From assembly GCA_963817135.1 (NCBI GenBank), contig CAWFNG010000017.1, forward strand, positions 1-64,000: a DNA stretch of 64,000 nt, in the 5' to 3' direction. This DNA is from VAZQ01 sp963817135. Lineage in GTDB: Bacteria > Pseudomonadota > Alphaproteobacteria > Rhizobiales > Xanthobacteraceae. The notes under the pieces are model-generated. The model did no database searches, was not told where the DNA came from, and saw only the letters and a program-made list of their open reading frames with translations. Positions 27,316-37,056 of the stretch are shown in pieces (positions within the stretch are counted from its first letter, which is position 1; each line of letters begins with the position of its first letter). The translations under genes were made by a program, and so were the position numbers.

Positions 27316-28081
27316 TGTCCAAGTCCTCCCAGATTGCCTTGCAATAGGCACGAAATTCCGGAGCGTCGCGCGAGGTGATTGGCGTGCGCTCCTCGTCCAG
27401 TGTGAGTGTGATATCGTACGAATTGCGGACCTGGGCCGGACGACCGCTCAGGACGATCACGCGGTCAGACATCGAAACGGCCTCTTCAATGTCGTGGGTA
27501 ACCAATAACGTGGTTTTCCTGCTTGCACGAATGATCCGGTGCACATCGCGTTCCAGAATCAACTTTGTCTGATAATCCAAAGCCGAAAACGGCTCGTCCA
27601 GGAGGAGAATGTCCGGGTCGGTAGCAAGGGTGCGGATCAGCGCCACGCGCTGGCGCATGCCTCCAGATAGTTGATGGGGATACGAGTTCTCGAATCCGGC
27701 GAGACCATAGGCTTCCAGGAGCTTGTGGGCTTGCCGCCGAGCCAGCGCGGTGCTCATGCCGCGGATTTCGAGGCCGAGTTCGGCGTTCGCCAGCACGGTG
27801 CGCCACTCGAACAGCTGGTCCTTCTGCAGAAGGAGACCAACACGTCCGTCCGGGCGCCTGATGTCCGCTCCGTCCATCAGCAGCCGGCCCTCCGTCGGCT
27901 GCAGCAGGCCACAGACGAGGGCAAGCAAGGTCGACTTTCCGCACCCGCTCGGGCCGACAATGCTGCAGAACTCTCCATCGTGGATCACGAGGTCGAGCGC
28001 TTTGATCGCGAGCGTCTCACCGGACCGGGCAAGGTAGGCATAGCTGAGCCCTTGCGCGTGGATTCTCTCGCGTCCTTTCAT
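27296..28081 (-). CDS. ABC transporter ATP-binding protein, SsuB/TauB type
   Basis: 261 residues with complete ATPase motifs: Walker A GPSGCGKST, Q loop (LLLQKDQLF), signature LSGGMRQR, Walker B ILLLDEPFSALD and H loop VTHDIEEA. The ATG at 28081 overlaps the receptor stop by 4 bp and the end overlaps the permease, a tightly coupled operon. Substrate set by the receptor; family members carry sulfonates, nitrate, aromatic acids or pyrimidine precursors. Confidence 0.93.
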   Translation of the reverse strand: MKGRERIHAQGLSYAYLARSGETLAIKALDLVIHDGEFCSIVGPSGCGKSTLLALVCGLLQPTEGRLLMDGADIRRPDGRVGLLLQKDQLFEWRTVLANAELGLEIRGMSTALARRQAHKLLEAYGLAGFENSYPHQLSGGMRQRVALIRTLATDPDILLLDEPFSALDYQTKLILERDVHRIIRASRKTTLLVTHDIEEAVSMSDRVIVLSGRPAQVRNSYDITLTLDEERTPITSRDAPEFRAYCKAIWEDLDIDSHTL

Positions 28082-29109
28082 CGCTTGATGGTTTGAATGG
28101 CCTTCTCTGCAAACCTCGGATTGACTATCTGCTCATACGGAAATTGCTGCTTGAGGATGCCGCCTTCAATCATAAGGTCAAGCATCTGCCGCATGCCCTG
28201 CGGTGATAGCAGAGGATCCGTGGCCCAGATCTTCACGCCTTTGTATTCTGCGATGACCACCTCGATCGTTTCTACGGGCACACTCGGGAAATCAGGTGCG
28301 ATGAGCTTGGCGATCTCCGCCGGAGAATGGGTCTCGGTCCAGATCAGCCCCTTGTAAACGGCATTGGTAAAGGCCTGGATGACACCCGGATTGCCGTCGA
28401 TATAGCCTGCCGGTGCCATGAAGGCCGTGTACGGTACCGGGCCAAGCAGCGTTCCGACCGAAGCAACCCGATAGCCTCTGTTCTGCTTGACGGCCTCGAC
28501 AACCATCGGCTCGAAGGCCTGCGCGAAGTCGGTATTGGGCTCAAGGTAGGAAGGTATGATATTGGCCGATACCGGAATGTTGCGAATGATGACGTCCTTT
28601 TCCGGATTAAGGCCGGCTTTTTTGATCAGGTGAACAAGAACGAGCGCGGGCGTGGCGCCCTTGCCGGCAGTGACTATCGTTTTTCCCTTCAAGTCGGTGA
28701 TCTTGAAATTCGGCATCGGTGCCTTCGACAGGATGAACCCACCGTCACCGTTGGTGAGTTGCGCAAAGTTCACGAGCCGGCGCTCGGGGCTTGCCTCCTG
28801 GGTGAGGCCAGCCGCTTCCGGGCCCACAAGCGCAATATTGGAATTGCCGCTGACGATTTCGGTCAGGGTGGCTTGCATGCCCCAGGTTGTCTTTGGGCCG
28901 ACGATTCTGAGCCCTTCTTGCTCAAAGGCGCCACTACGCAGCGCGACGTATTGTGGGGCATAGAAAAGGCTGCGCAGGACCTCATTGAGTTTCACTTCCT
29001 GTGCGCCGGCTGGAAGCGAACAGAATACTGCCGCAACAAGCGACAGCATGGCGGTACGCGCTCTGCGGGAATGAATGCGAAAACCGTCCCTTTGCACTAC
29101 AGACCGCAT
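28078..29109 (-). CDS. ABC transporter receptor, NMT1/THI5-like
   Basis: About 343 residues from ATG 29109, preceded by CAAGGAGCTGTG. The signal peptide ends near PAGAQ; the mature protein starts EVKLNEVLRSLFYAPQYVALRSGAF-like, typical of NMT1-like receptors. TIVTAGKGATPALVLVHLIKKAGLNP forms the hinge region. First gene of the importer operon. The ligand is unknown; an amide or carbamoyl compound is suggested by the hydrolase at 25714. Confidence 0.9.
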   Translation of the reverse strand: MRSVVQRDGFRIHSRRARTAMLSLVAAVFCSLPAGAQEVKLNEVLRSLFYAPQYVALRSGAFEQEGLRIVGPKTTWGMQATLTEIVSGNSNIALVGPEAAGLTQEASPERRLVNFAQLTNGDGGFILSKAPMPNFKITDLKGKTIVTAGKGATPALVLVHLIKKAGLNPEKDVIIRNIPVSANIIPSYLEPNTDFAQAFEPMVVEAVKQNRGYRVASVGTLLGPVPYTAFMAPAGYIDGNPGVIQAFTNAVYKGLIWTETHSPAEIAKLIAPDFPSVPVETIEVVIAEYKGVKIWATDPLLSPQGMRQMLDLMIEGGILKQQFPYEQIVNPRFAEKAIQTIKR

Positions 29110-29388
29110 CACAGCTCCTTGCAAGAAATGCACCCTGAGCGCCCGTTCCCACCAGAGCCAGTTCCGATAGCGAAGGGCTGGCCGTTTCGTCCTGGGTCAG
29201 GGAAACGGTAGCAAGCTTTCTTATCCGAGGGAATGACGGGGCTTCGTCTGCAGAACACGGTTTTGCTTAGCTGCCGGAATCGGCGTAAAAAAAGCCGTCT
29301 AAGCGGCGTCCCATAGCCCCCCGAAACGCGCCGAGACCAATCGACAAGAACACCAGGGACAGGAACACCAAGGAGAAGTGAAGCACCC

Positions 29389-30711
29389 ATGCCCGAAATA
29401 AATCATGCCAGCAAAGGCCGGTGGTACATCCTGCTGCTGATCGGCCTCATGTACCTCATCACCTATCTTGATCGGGTGAACATCTCGACCGCGGCACCCG
29501 TCATCAGCAAGGAGTTTGGTTTCGACAAGATCACGATGGGTGCCATCTTCAGTGCCTTCGTCTGGGCCTATGCGATGTTCCAGGTTCCCGGCGGCTGGTT
29601 GGGCGATCGGTTCGGGCCGCGCCGCGTCTTGACGATAATCGTCAGTTACTGGTCGGTGATGACGGCAGCGACTGCGATGGCCGGCGGTGCCATGACGTTC
29701 ATAATCGTGCGCTTCCTGTTTGGCGTCGGCGAAGGCGGCGCTTTTCCGGTTGCCACGCGTGCGATGCAGCTTTGGTATCCGCGCGAGGAACGTGGATTCG
29801 TGCAAGGCATCACGCACAGCGCCAGCCGCGCCGGCGCAGCGATTGCGCCACCCATCGTCGTTGCCATCATGTCGACGCTGGGGTGGCAATGGGTATTCTA
29901 CATCTGCGGCGCCGTCGGCCTGGTTTGGGCGGTATGGTGGTACGTGTCGTACCGCGATCTGCCGGAAGACCATGGCATGGTGAATCGGACGGAGCTCCAG
30001 CGCATCCGCGGGCTCGACGAGGCGGGTAACATCAATGAGCCGAAGACCGAAGCGAAGGCAAACGTGCCGTGGGCAACGTTGTTACGGTCGCCCAATATGT
30101 GGGCGATCATGTGCGCCTATTTCACCTATGTCTATTGTCTCTGGATCTTCCTCAGCTGGCTGCCGTCTTATCTCGCCGACTTCCGGCATTTCACGCTGAT
30201 CAAGGTCGGCATCTTTGCCTCGCTGCCGCTGTGGGCCGGCGTGATTGGCGACACCGTCGGCGGCCTCGCTACCGATTGGCTCCTCAAAAAGACCGGCAGT
30301 GCCAAGCTCGCTCGGCGCACGGTGGCGATCGTCGGCATGCTGGGTTGCTGCGCCTTCATTGTGCCGGCGGCGCTGACGGAAGACGCCTACATCGCCGTCT
30401 ACTGCCTGACTGGCGCGATGTTCTTCCTCGAGTGCACCATCGGCCCCTCCTGGGCGGTGCCGATGGACGTCGGCGGGAAATATTCCGGTACGGTGTCCGG
30501 CATGATGAACATGGCTGGCAACATCGGAGGGGCGCTATCGCCGCTGGTATTCGGCTTCCTGGTCCAGTACGGCAATTGGCAAGCGCCGTTCATCGTCGCT
30601 GCCAGCCTGCTCGTCATCGGCGCGGCGATCTGGGCATTCTGGCTCGATCCCGACGTGTCGGTGGTCGAGATGGATGAGGGGCGTGCCGCAGTCGCGGCAC
30701 GAGCCGCATGA
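29389..30711 (+). CDS. MFS transporter, anion:cation symporter family
   Basis: 440 residues with 12 predicted membrane helices. Family signs are YLDRVNISTAAP in helix 1, the loop motif GWLGDRFGPRRV between helices 2 and 3, and FGVGEGGAFPVATRAMQLWYPREERG. ACS members take up organic anions such as phthalate, glucarate or tartrate with protons. ATG 29389 follows CAAGGAG. It is divergent from the ABC importer operon, so the two uptake systems probably share a regulatory region and may belong to one catabolic locus. Confidence 0.92.
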   Translation: MPEINHASKGRWYILLLIGLMYLITYLDRVNISTAAPVISKEFGFDKITMGAIFSAFVWAYAMFQVPGGWLGDRFGPRRVLTIIVSYWSVMTAATAMAGGAMTFIIVRFLFGVGEGGAFPVATRAMQLWYPREERGFVQGITHSASRAGAAIAPPIVVAIMSTLGWQWVFYICGAVGLVWAVWWYVSYRDLPEDHGMVNRTELQRIRGLDEAGNINEPKTEAKANVPWATLLRSPNMWAIMCAYFTYVYCLWIFLSWLPSYLADFRHFTLIKVGIFASLPLWAGVIGDTVGGLATDWLLKKTGSAKLARRTVAIVGMLGCCAFIVPAALTEDAYIAVYCLTGAMFFLECTIGPSWAVPMDVGGKYSGTVSGMMNMAGNIGGALSPLVFGFLVQYGNWQAPFIVAASLLVIGAAIWAFWLDPDVSVVEMDEGRAAVAARAA

Positions 30712-30843
30712 CACCTCGCAGATCGGTAATCCGTTAACTTTGAGTAAACTCGGAAATTCTATTGTCGGCGAAAATATTTTCCTTGGTTCTGGCTGAAGCC
30801 GATCGCTCTAGCCAGTCGCTATATATGAGCAAAAGGATGTTTC

Positions 30844-32217
30844 GTGTTGAATTATCTTACCGGCGAATCTGACTGGCAAGTCGCGCTGCTCGCAGTTTTC
30901 GTTGCGCTGACGCTGGTGGGAATCAGCGTTCTGGCCGCAATGATGCGTCGCCGCCTGGTTCATCAGAGTGCGCAGACAATTGCCGCATTGAATTACATGC
31001 CCCTGGGATTTTGCATGTTCGATGCGAACAAACGATTGGTGCTGTGCAACGATGCTTATGCCGAGATGTATCGCTTGCCGCCGGAGTTGAGAACCGCAGG
31101 TACAACCCATGATGCGATCATAGGCCATCGTGTCTTGAGCGGCCTGATCGGAAGCGAGAAAACCGACACCGCCATCAAGCAGAAGCTCGCCGATTTGGGA
31201 ACGCTGTCGAGTAGCAAAGTCTCGCATCGGATCGACAAGCTCACCGACGGCCGGGTGATTTGCGTTACGCGCGGACCGATGGCCGGAGGCGGTTGGGTTG
31301 CAACCCACGAGGACATCAGCGAGCGCTACAAGCTCGAAGAACAACGCAACAGCATGGCCGCCGAGGAAAGTCGCCGCGCCTCGATTGATGCTGCGATCTC
31401 CTCCTTCCGCACGCGGGTCGAGACTGTTCTCAAGAGCGTGAACGACAGCGCGAGGGCGATGAAAGCGACCGCAACCGACTTGTTCGGCGCGTCCGAGCAG
31501 ACCTCGCAGCGCGCAAATGGAATGGTGCAGGCCTCGAATGAAGCGTCGATAAATGTTACCAATGCTGCAAACGCAACAAATGAGCTATCGGCATCGATTA
31601 CGGAGATCAGCCGGCAAGTCAGCCAAACCAGCGATGTGGTGTTCAGCGCGGTGAGCAAAGCCAAGGCAACGAGCGACAAATTCAACGGGCTCGTGCAGGC
31701 GGCGCAGACGATTGGCGATGTCGTAAAACTGATCCAGCAAATTGCCGGACAAACCAATCTTCTCGCCCTCAATGCAACGATCGAAGCAGCACGAGCCGGT
31801 GAGGCAGGGCGGGGCTTTGCGGTCGTTGCTTCCGAAGTGAAATCGCTCGCCGTGCAAACCTCAAATGCGACGAATGAGATTGCGGATCAGATCACAGCGG
31901 TGCAGACCTCAACCAGGGAAGCCGTCGATGCAATTCAGGGCATCGAGGAATGCATGGGCGAGATCAATGTGTATGCATCTGCCATCGCTGCTTCGGTTGA
32001 GCAGCAGAGCAAAGCAACCGGCGACATTTCGCATAATGTTGCAAACGCCTCACAGGAAACTAACAGCGTCGTCGGCGTCCTGGGCGAATTTGCCAATTCA
32101 GCGGTCGCGACACGCGCCTCTGCGGAGGTTGTCCTCACCGCTTCCCAATCGGTCGCGAGCGCGGTCGGGGACCTGCGTGATGAGGTCGAGAGCTTCCTCA
32201 GGAACGTTGCGGCCTAA
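30844..32217 (+). CDS. Methyl-accepting chemotaxis protein with PAS domain
   Basis: 457 residues from a GTG at 30844, seven bases after AAGGA. One membrane segment (about 12-33) is followed by a PAS-like domain (about 43-165; LNYMPLGFCMFDANKRLVLC). The signalling domain has the hairpin tip QQIAGQTNLLALNATIEAAR and GEAGRGFAVVASEVKSLA. There is no periplasmic sensor domain, so it senses a cytoplasmic cue, perhaps redox or energy state. No che genes are nearby. Confidence 0.92.
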   Translation: MLNYLTGESDWQVALLAVFVALTLVGISVLAAMMRRRLVHQSAQTIAALNYMPLGFCMFDANKRLVLCNDAYAEMYRLPPELRTAGTTHDAIIGHRVLSGLIGSEKTDTAIKQKLADLGTLSSSKVSHRIDKLTDGRVICVTRGPMAGGGWVATHEDISERYKLEEQRNSMAAEESRRASIDAAISSFRTRVETVLKSVNDSARAMKATATDLFGASEQTSQRANGMVQASNEASINVTNAANATNELSASITEISRQVSQTSDVVFSAVSKAKATSDKFNGLVQAAQTIGDVVKLIQQIAGQTNLLALNATIEAARAGEAGRGFAVVASEVKSLAVQTSNATNEIADQITAVQTSTREAVDAIQGIEECMGEINVYASAIAASVEQQSKATGDISHNVANASQETNSVVGVLGEFANSAVATRASAEVVLTASQSVASAVGDLRDEVESFLRNVAA

Positions 32218-32295
32218 AGGGCAGCCTCACGCGGGGTGTATGGATTGCCCGGGTATGGTACAGTACGCGCGACCCAACCCGAGACGCAGCCTTCC

Positions 32296-34062
32296 ATGCC
32301 CGCAAAGCGACGCTTCCAACTCATCCTGATCAAGCCGTCGCACTATGACGATGATGGCTACGTCATCCGCTGGTGGCGCGCGATGATTCCTTCGAACTCG
32401 CTCGCCGCCGTGTACGGTATCGCAGCCGATTGTGCCGAGCGCCAGGTGCTTGGGCCGGACGTCGACATCGATATTGAAGTCATCGACGAGACCAACACGC
32501 GGATAGACGTGCCGGCACTGCTCGCCCGCTTTCGGCGCCATGCTGATTATGGACTCGTCGCGCTGGTCGGCGTTCAGTCGAATCAGTATCCGCGCGCGCT
32601 CGACATCGCGCGGCCTTTCACGGCGGCAGGAATCAGCGTTGCAATGGGAGGCTTCCACGTTTCAGGATGCCTCTCGATGCTCGACGGGCATGCCGTCGAT
32701 CTCGACGCCTGCCGGGACATGGGTATCGCGATGTTTGCAGGCGAGGCCGAGAACCGCCTCGACGTTGTGCTGCAGGACGCAGCGAATGGCCGTCTCGCGC
32801 CGGAGTACAATTTCATGAAGGAATTGCCCGGCATGCAGGGAACGCCGGTACCGTTTCTGCCGAAGCGGTATGTGGCGCGCACGCTCGGCCTGAGCGCCAG
32901 TTTCGATGCCGGCCGCGGCTGCCCCTATCAATGCTCGTTCTGCACCATCATCAATGTGCAAGGCCGCAAGTCGCGCTTTCGTTCGGCCGCCGATGTCGAG
33001 CTGCTGGTGCGGCTGAACTGGTCGCATGGCATTCACAAGTTCTTCATCACCGACGATAATTTTGCGCGTAACAAGGAGTGGGAAGCGATCTTTGACCGGC
33101 TCATCGAGCTGCGGGAGAAGGCCGCGATACCGCTCGGCCTGATGATCCAGGTCGATACGCTCTGCCACAGGATCCCGAATTTTGTCGAGAAGGCGAAACG
33201 AGCCGGCGTCACGCGGGTGTTCATCGGGTTGGAGAACATCAATCCGGACAATCTTGCCGCTGCCAAGAAGCGTCAGAACAAGATTACCGAGTACCGCGCG
33301 ATGCTGCTCGCGTGGAAGGCGCAGGGGATCATCACGCTCGCCGGCTACATCCTCGGCTTTCCGGCCGACACGCCGCAGACGATCAGACGCGATATTGCGA
33401 TTATCCAGAAGGAGCTTCCGGTCGACATTCTCGAGTTCTTCTGCCTGACGCCGCTGCCCGGCTCGGAGGATCATCAGGTCCTCTGGCAGAAAGGCATCGC
33501 CATGGACGCGGACCTCAACCGCTATGACGTTGAGCATGTCTGCACCGCACATCCCAAAATGAGCAAGCAGGAATGGGAAGCGATCTATCGCGAAGCCTGG
33601 TCGCTCTATTATACGCCGCAGCACATGAAGACGCTGCTGCGGCGCATGGCAGCCAGCGGCGGGCCGATGGGCAGTCTGGTAAAGGTTCTGGTGGCGTTCG
33701 CAACCACGGTGCGCCTCGAAAATGTGCATCCGCTGCAGGCAGGCATGCTGCGGCTCAAACATCCTTCAGAGCGGCGGCCCGGATCGCCGCGCGAGAATCC
33801 ATGGCTATTCTGGTCGGGGTTCGTATTGGAGAGTCTCTACAAGCACGCCGTTCTCATCGCCACTATCGGGCGGCTCCTGTTGATCAAGGCAGCCATTGCA
33901 CGCGATCCCCATTCCCGAATTTATATGGACCAGGCGCTTTCGCCGGTTTGCGACGATGAGGATGATACGCTCGACCTTCTGACCCGGACGACGGGCGCCA
34001 GCGCTGCGGTAGCGCACCTAAGGAAGGTCGCCGAGTTGACTGGCGCCAGCGCGAGTGTTTGA
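32296..34062 (+). CDS. B12-binding-domain radical SAM protein
   Basis: 588 residues from the second ATG (MPAKRRFQLILIKPSHYDDD). The N-terminal 170 residues form a cobalamin-binding-like Rossmann domain without an obvious D-x-H-x-x-G motif. The radical SAM barrel follows with the cluster motif C209-x3-C213-x2-C216 (RGCPYQCSFC) and FITDDNFARNKEW. The C-terminal 200 residues are helical (YTPQHMKTLLRRM, FWSGFVLESLYKHAVLIATIGRLLL). Such enzymes methylate or rearrange unactivated carbons. It is 51 bp upstream of the caspase-like gene on the same strand. Substrate unknown. Confidence 0.88.
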   Translation: MPAKRRFQLILIKPSHYDDDGYVIRWWRAMIPSNSLAAVYGIAADCAERQVLGPDVDIDIEVIDETNTRIDVPALLARFRRHADYGLVALVGVQSNQYPRALDIARPFTAAGISVAMGGFHVSGCLSMLDGHAVDLDACRDMGIAMFAGEAENRLDVVLQDAANGRLAPEYNFMKELPGMQGTPVPFLPKRYVARTLGLSASFDAGRGCPYQCSFCTIINVQGRKSRFRSAADVELLVRLNWSHGIHKFFITDDNFARNKEWEAIFDRLIELREKAAIPLGLMIQVDTLCHRIPNFVEKAKRAGVTRVFIGLENINPDNLAAAKKRQNKITEYRAMLLAWKAQGIITLAGYILGFPADTPQTIRRDIAIIQKELPVDILEFFCLTPLPGSEDHQVLWQKGIAMDADLNRYDVEHVCTAHPKMSKQEWEAIYREAWSLYYTPQHMKTLLRRMAASGGPMGSLVKVLVAFATTVRLENVHPLQAGMLRLKHPSERRPGSPRENPWLFWSGFVLESLYKHAVLIATIGRLLLIKAAIARDPHSRIYMDQALSPVCDDEDDTLDLLTRTTGASAAVAHLRKVAELTGASASV

Positions 34063-34113
34063 AATCCAGCCTGCCCCGTCGCATCGGATTTCTTAAACCG
34101 CGAGGCCTAAAGT

Positions 34114-35991
34114 ATGCAGTTGCGGCTGATCAGCTCAGTCCTTGCGGTTGCCATGAGCCTTTTGATCAGCGCGGAAGACGTGCATGCGCAAAACCGCTTT
34201 GCTCTGGTCATTGGCATCAATGACTACCAGAACGTCTTTTCCCTGCAGAAAGCAGTCGGCGACGCGAAGGCCATACAGGAGGCCTTGCAGAGCCTCGGCT
34301 TCCAGGTGTCCACGCTCTTCAATGCCAACCGGCGCAGCTTCAATGCTGCAATTTCCGCGTTCACCGCTCGCATCCAGCCCGGCGACGTTGCGCTCGTGCA
34401 TTACTCGGGCCACGGCGTGCAGTTGGACGGCGAGAACTTCCTCTTACCCGCCGACGTTCCGAGCCCGTCGGCGGTCGACAAGGAATTCCTGAAATCGGAA
34501 GCGATCGCGCTTTCCGTGATGATCGACCGCATCAAGGCCGCGGGCGCACGTACGGCAGTCTTTATTGTCGACGCCTGCCGCAACAATCCCTACGCGGCGG
34601 CAACGACGCGCGGCGTCGGCGGCACGCGCGGGCTGGCCGCGGTGGCCCCGCCCAAGGGGACGTTTGTGATGTACTCGGCCGGCCAGGGACAGTCGGCGCT
34701 TGACCGCCTCTCTGACGATGACCGCGAGCCTACCTCGGTCTACACGCGCACATTGCGCGCGAAAATGCTGGTCGAGGGACTGCCCATTACCGATCTCGCC
34801 CGGACCGTACGCGACGAGGTCGAAGCGGCTGCCGGCCGCGTGAACCATGAGCAGCGTCCCGCCTATTACGATGAGCTTTCGGGTGCGCCGTTCTATTTCG
34901 TGCCGCCGAAGAGTCAGCCCGCCGCACGTTCGCAGGCGGCGCCGGCCGAACGGTGCGGCGCCGCAGCGGAGCATTGGAGAAGCGCGGAGGCAATTGGAAC
35001 GGTCGCAGCATTTGAAGACCATCTTGCCCGCTTTCCGAACTGCGCTTTCGCTGGGCTCGCCAGGGCGCGTCTGGAAAGCGCAAAACAGAAATTGGCGGTT
35101 ATTCCACCCCCCGCCGCCGCAGACCGCAATTCTGGAGACAGTCGGCTGACGGCGTTAACGCCCAAGCCGGCCGCAACCCTCGTGCCGGAGGCGATCCCGT
35201 TCGTCCCCAATCGTGATCGCAATTCGGTGCGCGCCGATTACATGTCCGCGCAGAATCACAGGGCGCTTGCCATCAGTGTCAGCGTTGCGCGCTTCATGAC
35301 CGGTCAGCAGGATATTGAGAGCGCCAAGCGCGGCGCGCTCGAAAATTGCCAGAGGGCTCAGGACGCCCTCAACCCTGCTTATAAATGTGAACTATACGCC
35401 GTCGGCGACGAGGTCGTGTATGCGCGCGGTACTCCTCCCGTGCCGCCGAAACCCTGGATCAACCGCGTGCCCTCGATTGAACGGACGTTTGTCGCCAACG
35501 ATGTTCCGCTGATATCCGATAACAGCCGCGGATGGCTGGAGAAAAACTATCCAACGCGGGGAAGGCCCAAGGCGCTGGCAATTGGCGGTTCGAGTTTCGG
35601 TTGGGCCGCAGGAGCAGGACAGAGCGTCGACGAAGTTGTCCGCAGAGCGCTGGAGATTTGCGGCAACTTTGCCGGAATTCCCTGCATGGTTATTGCCATC
35701 GACGATGTGTTTGTGGTCCCGGTTCCGACCAAGATGAAGCCGATCGGAGCCTTCCGTCCCGAAAGCAATTCCGCCATCGTTCCGGAAAAACGCGACGATG
35801 TCGCACTCCGCCTGCGCAATGCGAAAAGCGGCTGGAACGCCGTTGCGGTTGGCGCGAGCGGGCGGCCCGGGCTTGTGCTCAATGCTGGAAATGAGCCAGA
35901 CGCCATTGATGGCGCGCTTGCGGACTGCAGAAGACAAGACCGCGATTGTCGGGTGATAGGCCTCGGTCCATTCGAGGTCGCGCCGAAATAG
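34114..35991 (+). CDS. Caspase-family (C14) protease with three DUF4189-like repeats
   Basis: 625 residues with a signal peptide (cleavage near VHAQ, residue 26). The caspase-like p20 region covers about 27-262, with catalytic His100 in HYSGHG and Cys155 in VDACRNNP. A helical segment (285-324) and a Pro-rich linker lead to three related C-terminal units, at about 375-436, 483-535 and 573-620, each with an alanine-rich strand (HRALAIS, PKALAIGG, WNAVAVG), a helix and paired Cys (ENCQ..YKCELYAVGD; EICGN..IPCMVIAIDD; ADCRR..DCRVIGLGP). This is an exported orthocaspase likely acting in the periplasm. Substrate unknown. Confidence 0.88.
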   Translation: MQLRLISSVLAVAMSLLISAEDVHAQNRFALVIGINDYQNVFSLQKAVGDAKAIQEALQSLGFQVSTLFNANRRSFNAAISAFTARIQPGDVALVHYSGHGVQLDGENFLLPADVPSPSAVDKEFLKSEAIALSVMIDRIKAAGARTAVFIVDACRNNPYAAATTRGVGGTRGLAAVAPPKGTFVMYSAGQGQSALDRLSDDDREPTSVYTRTLRAKMLVEGLPITDLARTVRDEVEAAAGRVNHEQRPAYYDELSGAPFYFVPPKSQPAARSQAAPAERCGAAAEHWRSAEAIGTVAAFEDHLARFPNCAFAGLARARLESAKQKLAVIPPPAAADRNSGDSRLTALTPKPAATLVPEAIPFVPNRDRNSVRADYMSAQNHRALAISVSVARFMTGQQDIESAKRGALENCQRAQDALNPAYKCELYAVGDEVVYARGTPPVPPKPWINRVPSIERTFVANDVPLISDNSRGWLEKNYPTRGRPKALAIGGSSFGWAAGAGQSVDEVVRRALEICGNFAGIPCMVIAIDDVFVVPVPTKMKPIGAFRPESNSAIVPEKRDDVALRLRNAKSGWNAVAVGASGRPGLVLNAGNEPDAIDGALADCRRQDRDCRVIGLGPFEVAPK

Positions 35992-36069
35992 GTGACTGCA
36001 AGTTCTTCGGAATTGAACCTACCCGCATAGTCGGCATTTGACTTGCCCCGATGCAGCAGGGAGACCCGC

Positions 36070-37056
36070 GTGACGAACCGGCGGAAATTATTGAAGCTGA
36101 TGTTTGCGGTTTCTTCGGGGGCAGCGCTCGCGCCGCATCGCCTCGTCGCGCAGGACGCATGGCCGGCACGCACCATTACCATCGTCGTCCCGTTTGCACC
36201 CGGCGGAGTCGCGGACTTCGCTGCCCGCCCGCTCGCCGCCTATCTCGCCGAAAGACTGGGAAAGAACGTCGTGGTCGAGAACAAGGGCGGCGCCGGCGGC
36301 GGCATCGGGCACGCCTATGTCGCGCGCGCGGAGCCCGACGGCTACACCATCATGACGGCGCTTCCCTCGCTGGCCGTTATCCCCGAAGCCAACCGGCTGC
36401 AAGGCAAGCCGGTCACCTATGAGATGGACCAGTTCGTGCCGCTGGCAAGGATGTTTTCCGACCCGCCGATTCTGACGGTGAGGAAATCAGCGCCCTGGAA
36501 CTCGCTCGCGGATTTCATCGAAGCCGTCCGAAAGAATCCCGGTCAGATTCCCTACGGCACGTCCGGGCATCTGGGCACCGTGCATCTCGCCATGGAAATG
36601 TTTCTCAACGCCGCACAGCTGAGGATGGTGCACGTGCCGTATCAGGGCGGCGGCCCCTCGTTCGCCGCGCTGTTGTCGGGCCAGGTACCGGTCGTTCCGA
36701 CGCTCGAATCCACCGCCAAGGGTCAGATCGATGCCGGCAATGTCCGCGTCCTGGCGCAATGGGGCACCGAACGGCTGCCGAACTTTCCGCACGCTCCCAC
36801 CCTGCAGGAGGCGGGATATCCGGACGTCATCTATATCCTCTGGACCGGCGTATTCGCGCCCAGGAAAACGCCCGAGCCGGTGACGGCCATCCTGCGCAAT
36901 TCCATTCGCTCGTTCATGCAGGACAAGGCCGTGGTCGAGCAATTCATGCGGGGCGGCAGCCAGGTTGCCTACCTGGATGGGCCGGAATTTGCCCGCTTTC
37001 TCGACGCCGACACGGATCGCCTCATCAAGGTGGTGCGCAAGATCGGGTTGTCGTGA
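36070..37056 (+). CDS. Bug-family receptor, orphan
   Basis: 328 residues from a GTG at 36070, seven bases after GGGAG. Twin-arginine-like leader (NRRKLLKLMFAVSSGAAL) and mature chain starting WPARTITIVVPFAPGGVADF. Blocks ENKGGAGGGIGHAYVA, EPDGYTIM and MVHVPYQGGGPSFAALLSGQV are family hallmarks. Its stop overlaps the GTG start of the TerC gene by 4 bp, a coupling I have not seen described. No TctAB. Confidence 0.9.
   Translation: MTNRRKLLKLMFAVSSGAALAPHRLVAQDAWPARTITIVVPFAPGGVADFAARPLAAYLAERLGKNVVVENKGGAGGGIGHAYVARAEPDGYTIMTALPSLAVIPEANRLQGKPVTYEMDQFVPLARMFSDPPILTVRKSAPWNSLADFIEAVRKNPGQIPYGTSGHLGTVHLAMEMFLNAAQLRMVHVPYQGGGPSFAALLSGQVPVVPTLESTAKGQIDAGNVRVLAQWGTERLPNFPHAPTLQEAGYPDVIYILWTGVFAPRKTPEPVTAILRNSIRSFMQDKAVVEQFMRGGSQVAYLDGPEFARFLDADTDRLIKVVRKIGLS

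Noticed and set aside
32662..33762. Minus-strand frame of 366 codons
   Set aside because: Antisense to the radical SAM gene; no domain or ribosome site.
36759..37052. Upstream extension of the TerC frame
   Set aside because: It lies wholly inside the Bug gene in another frame; the GTG at 37053 gives the normal TerC N-terminus.
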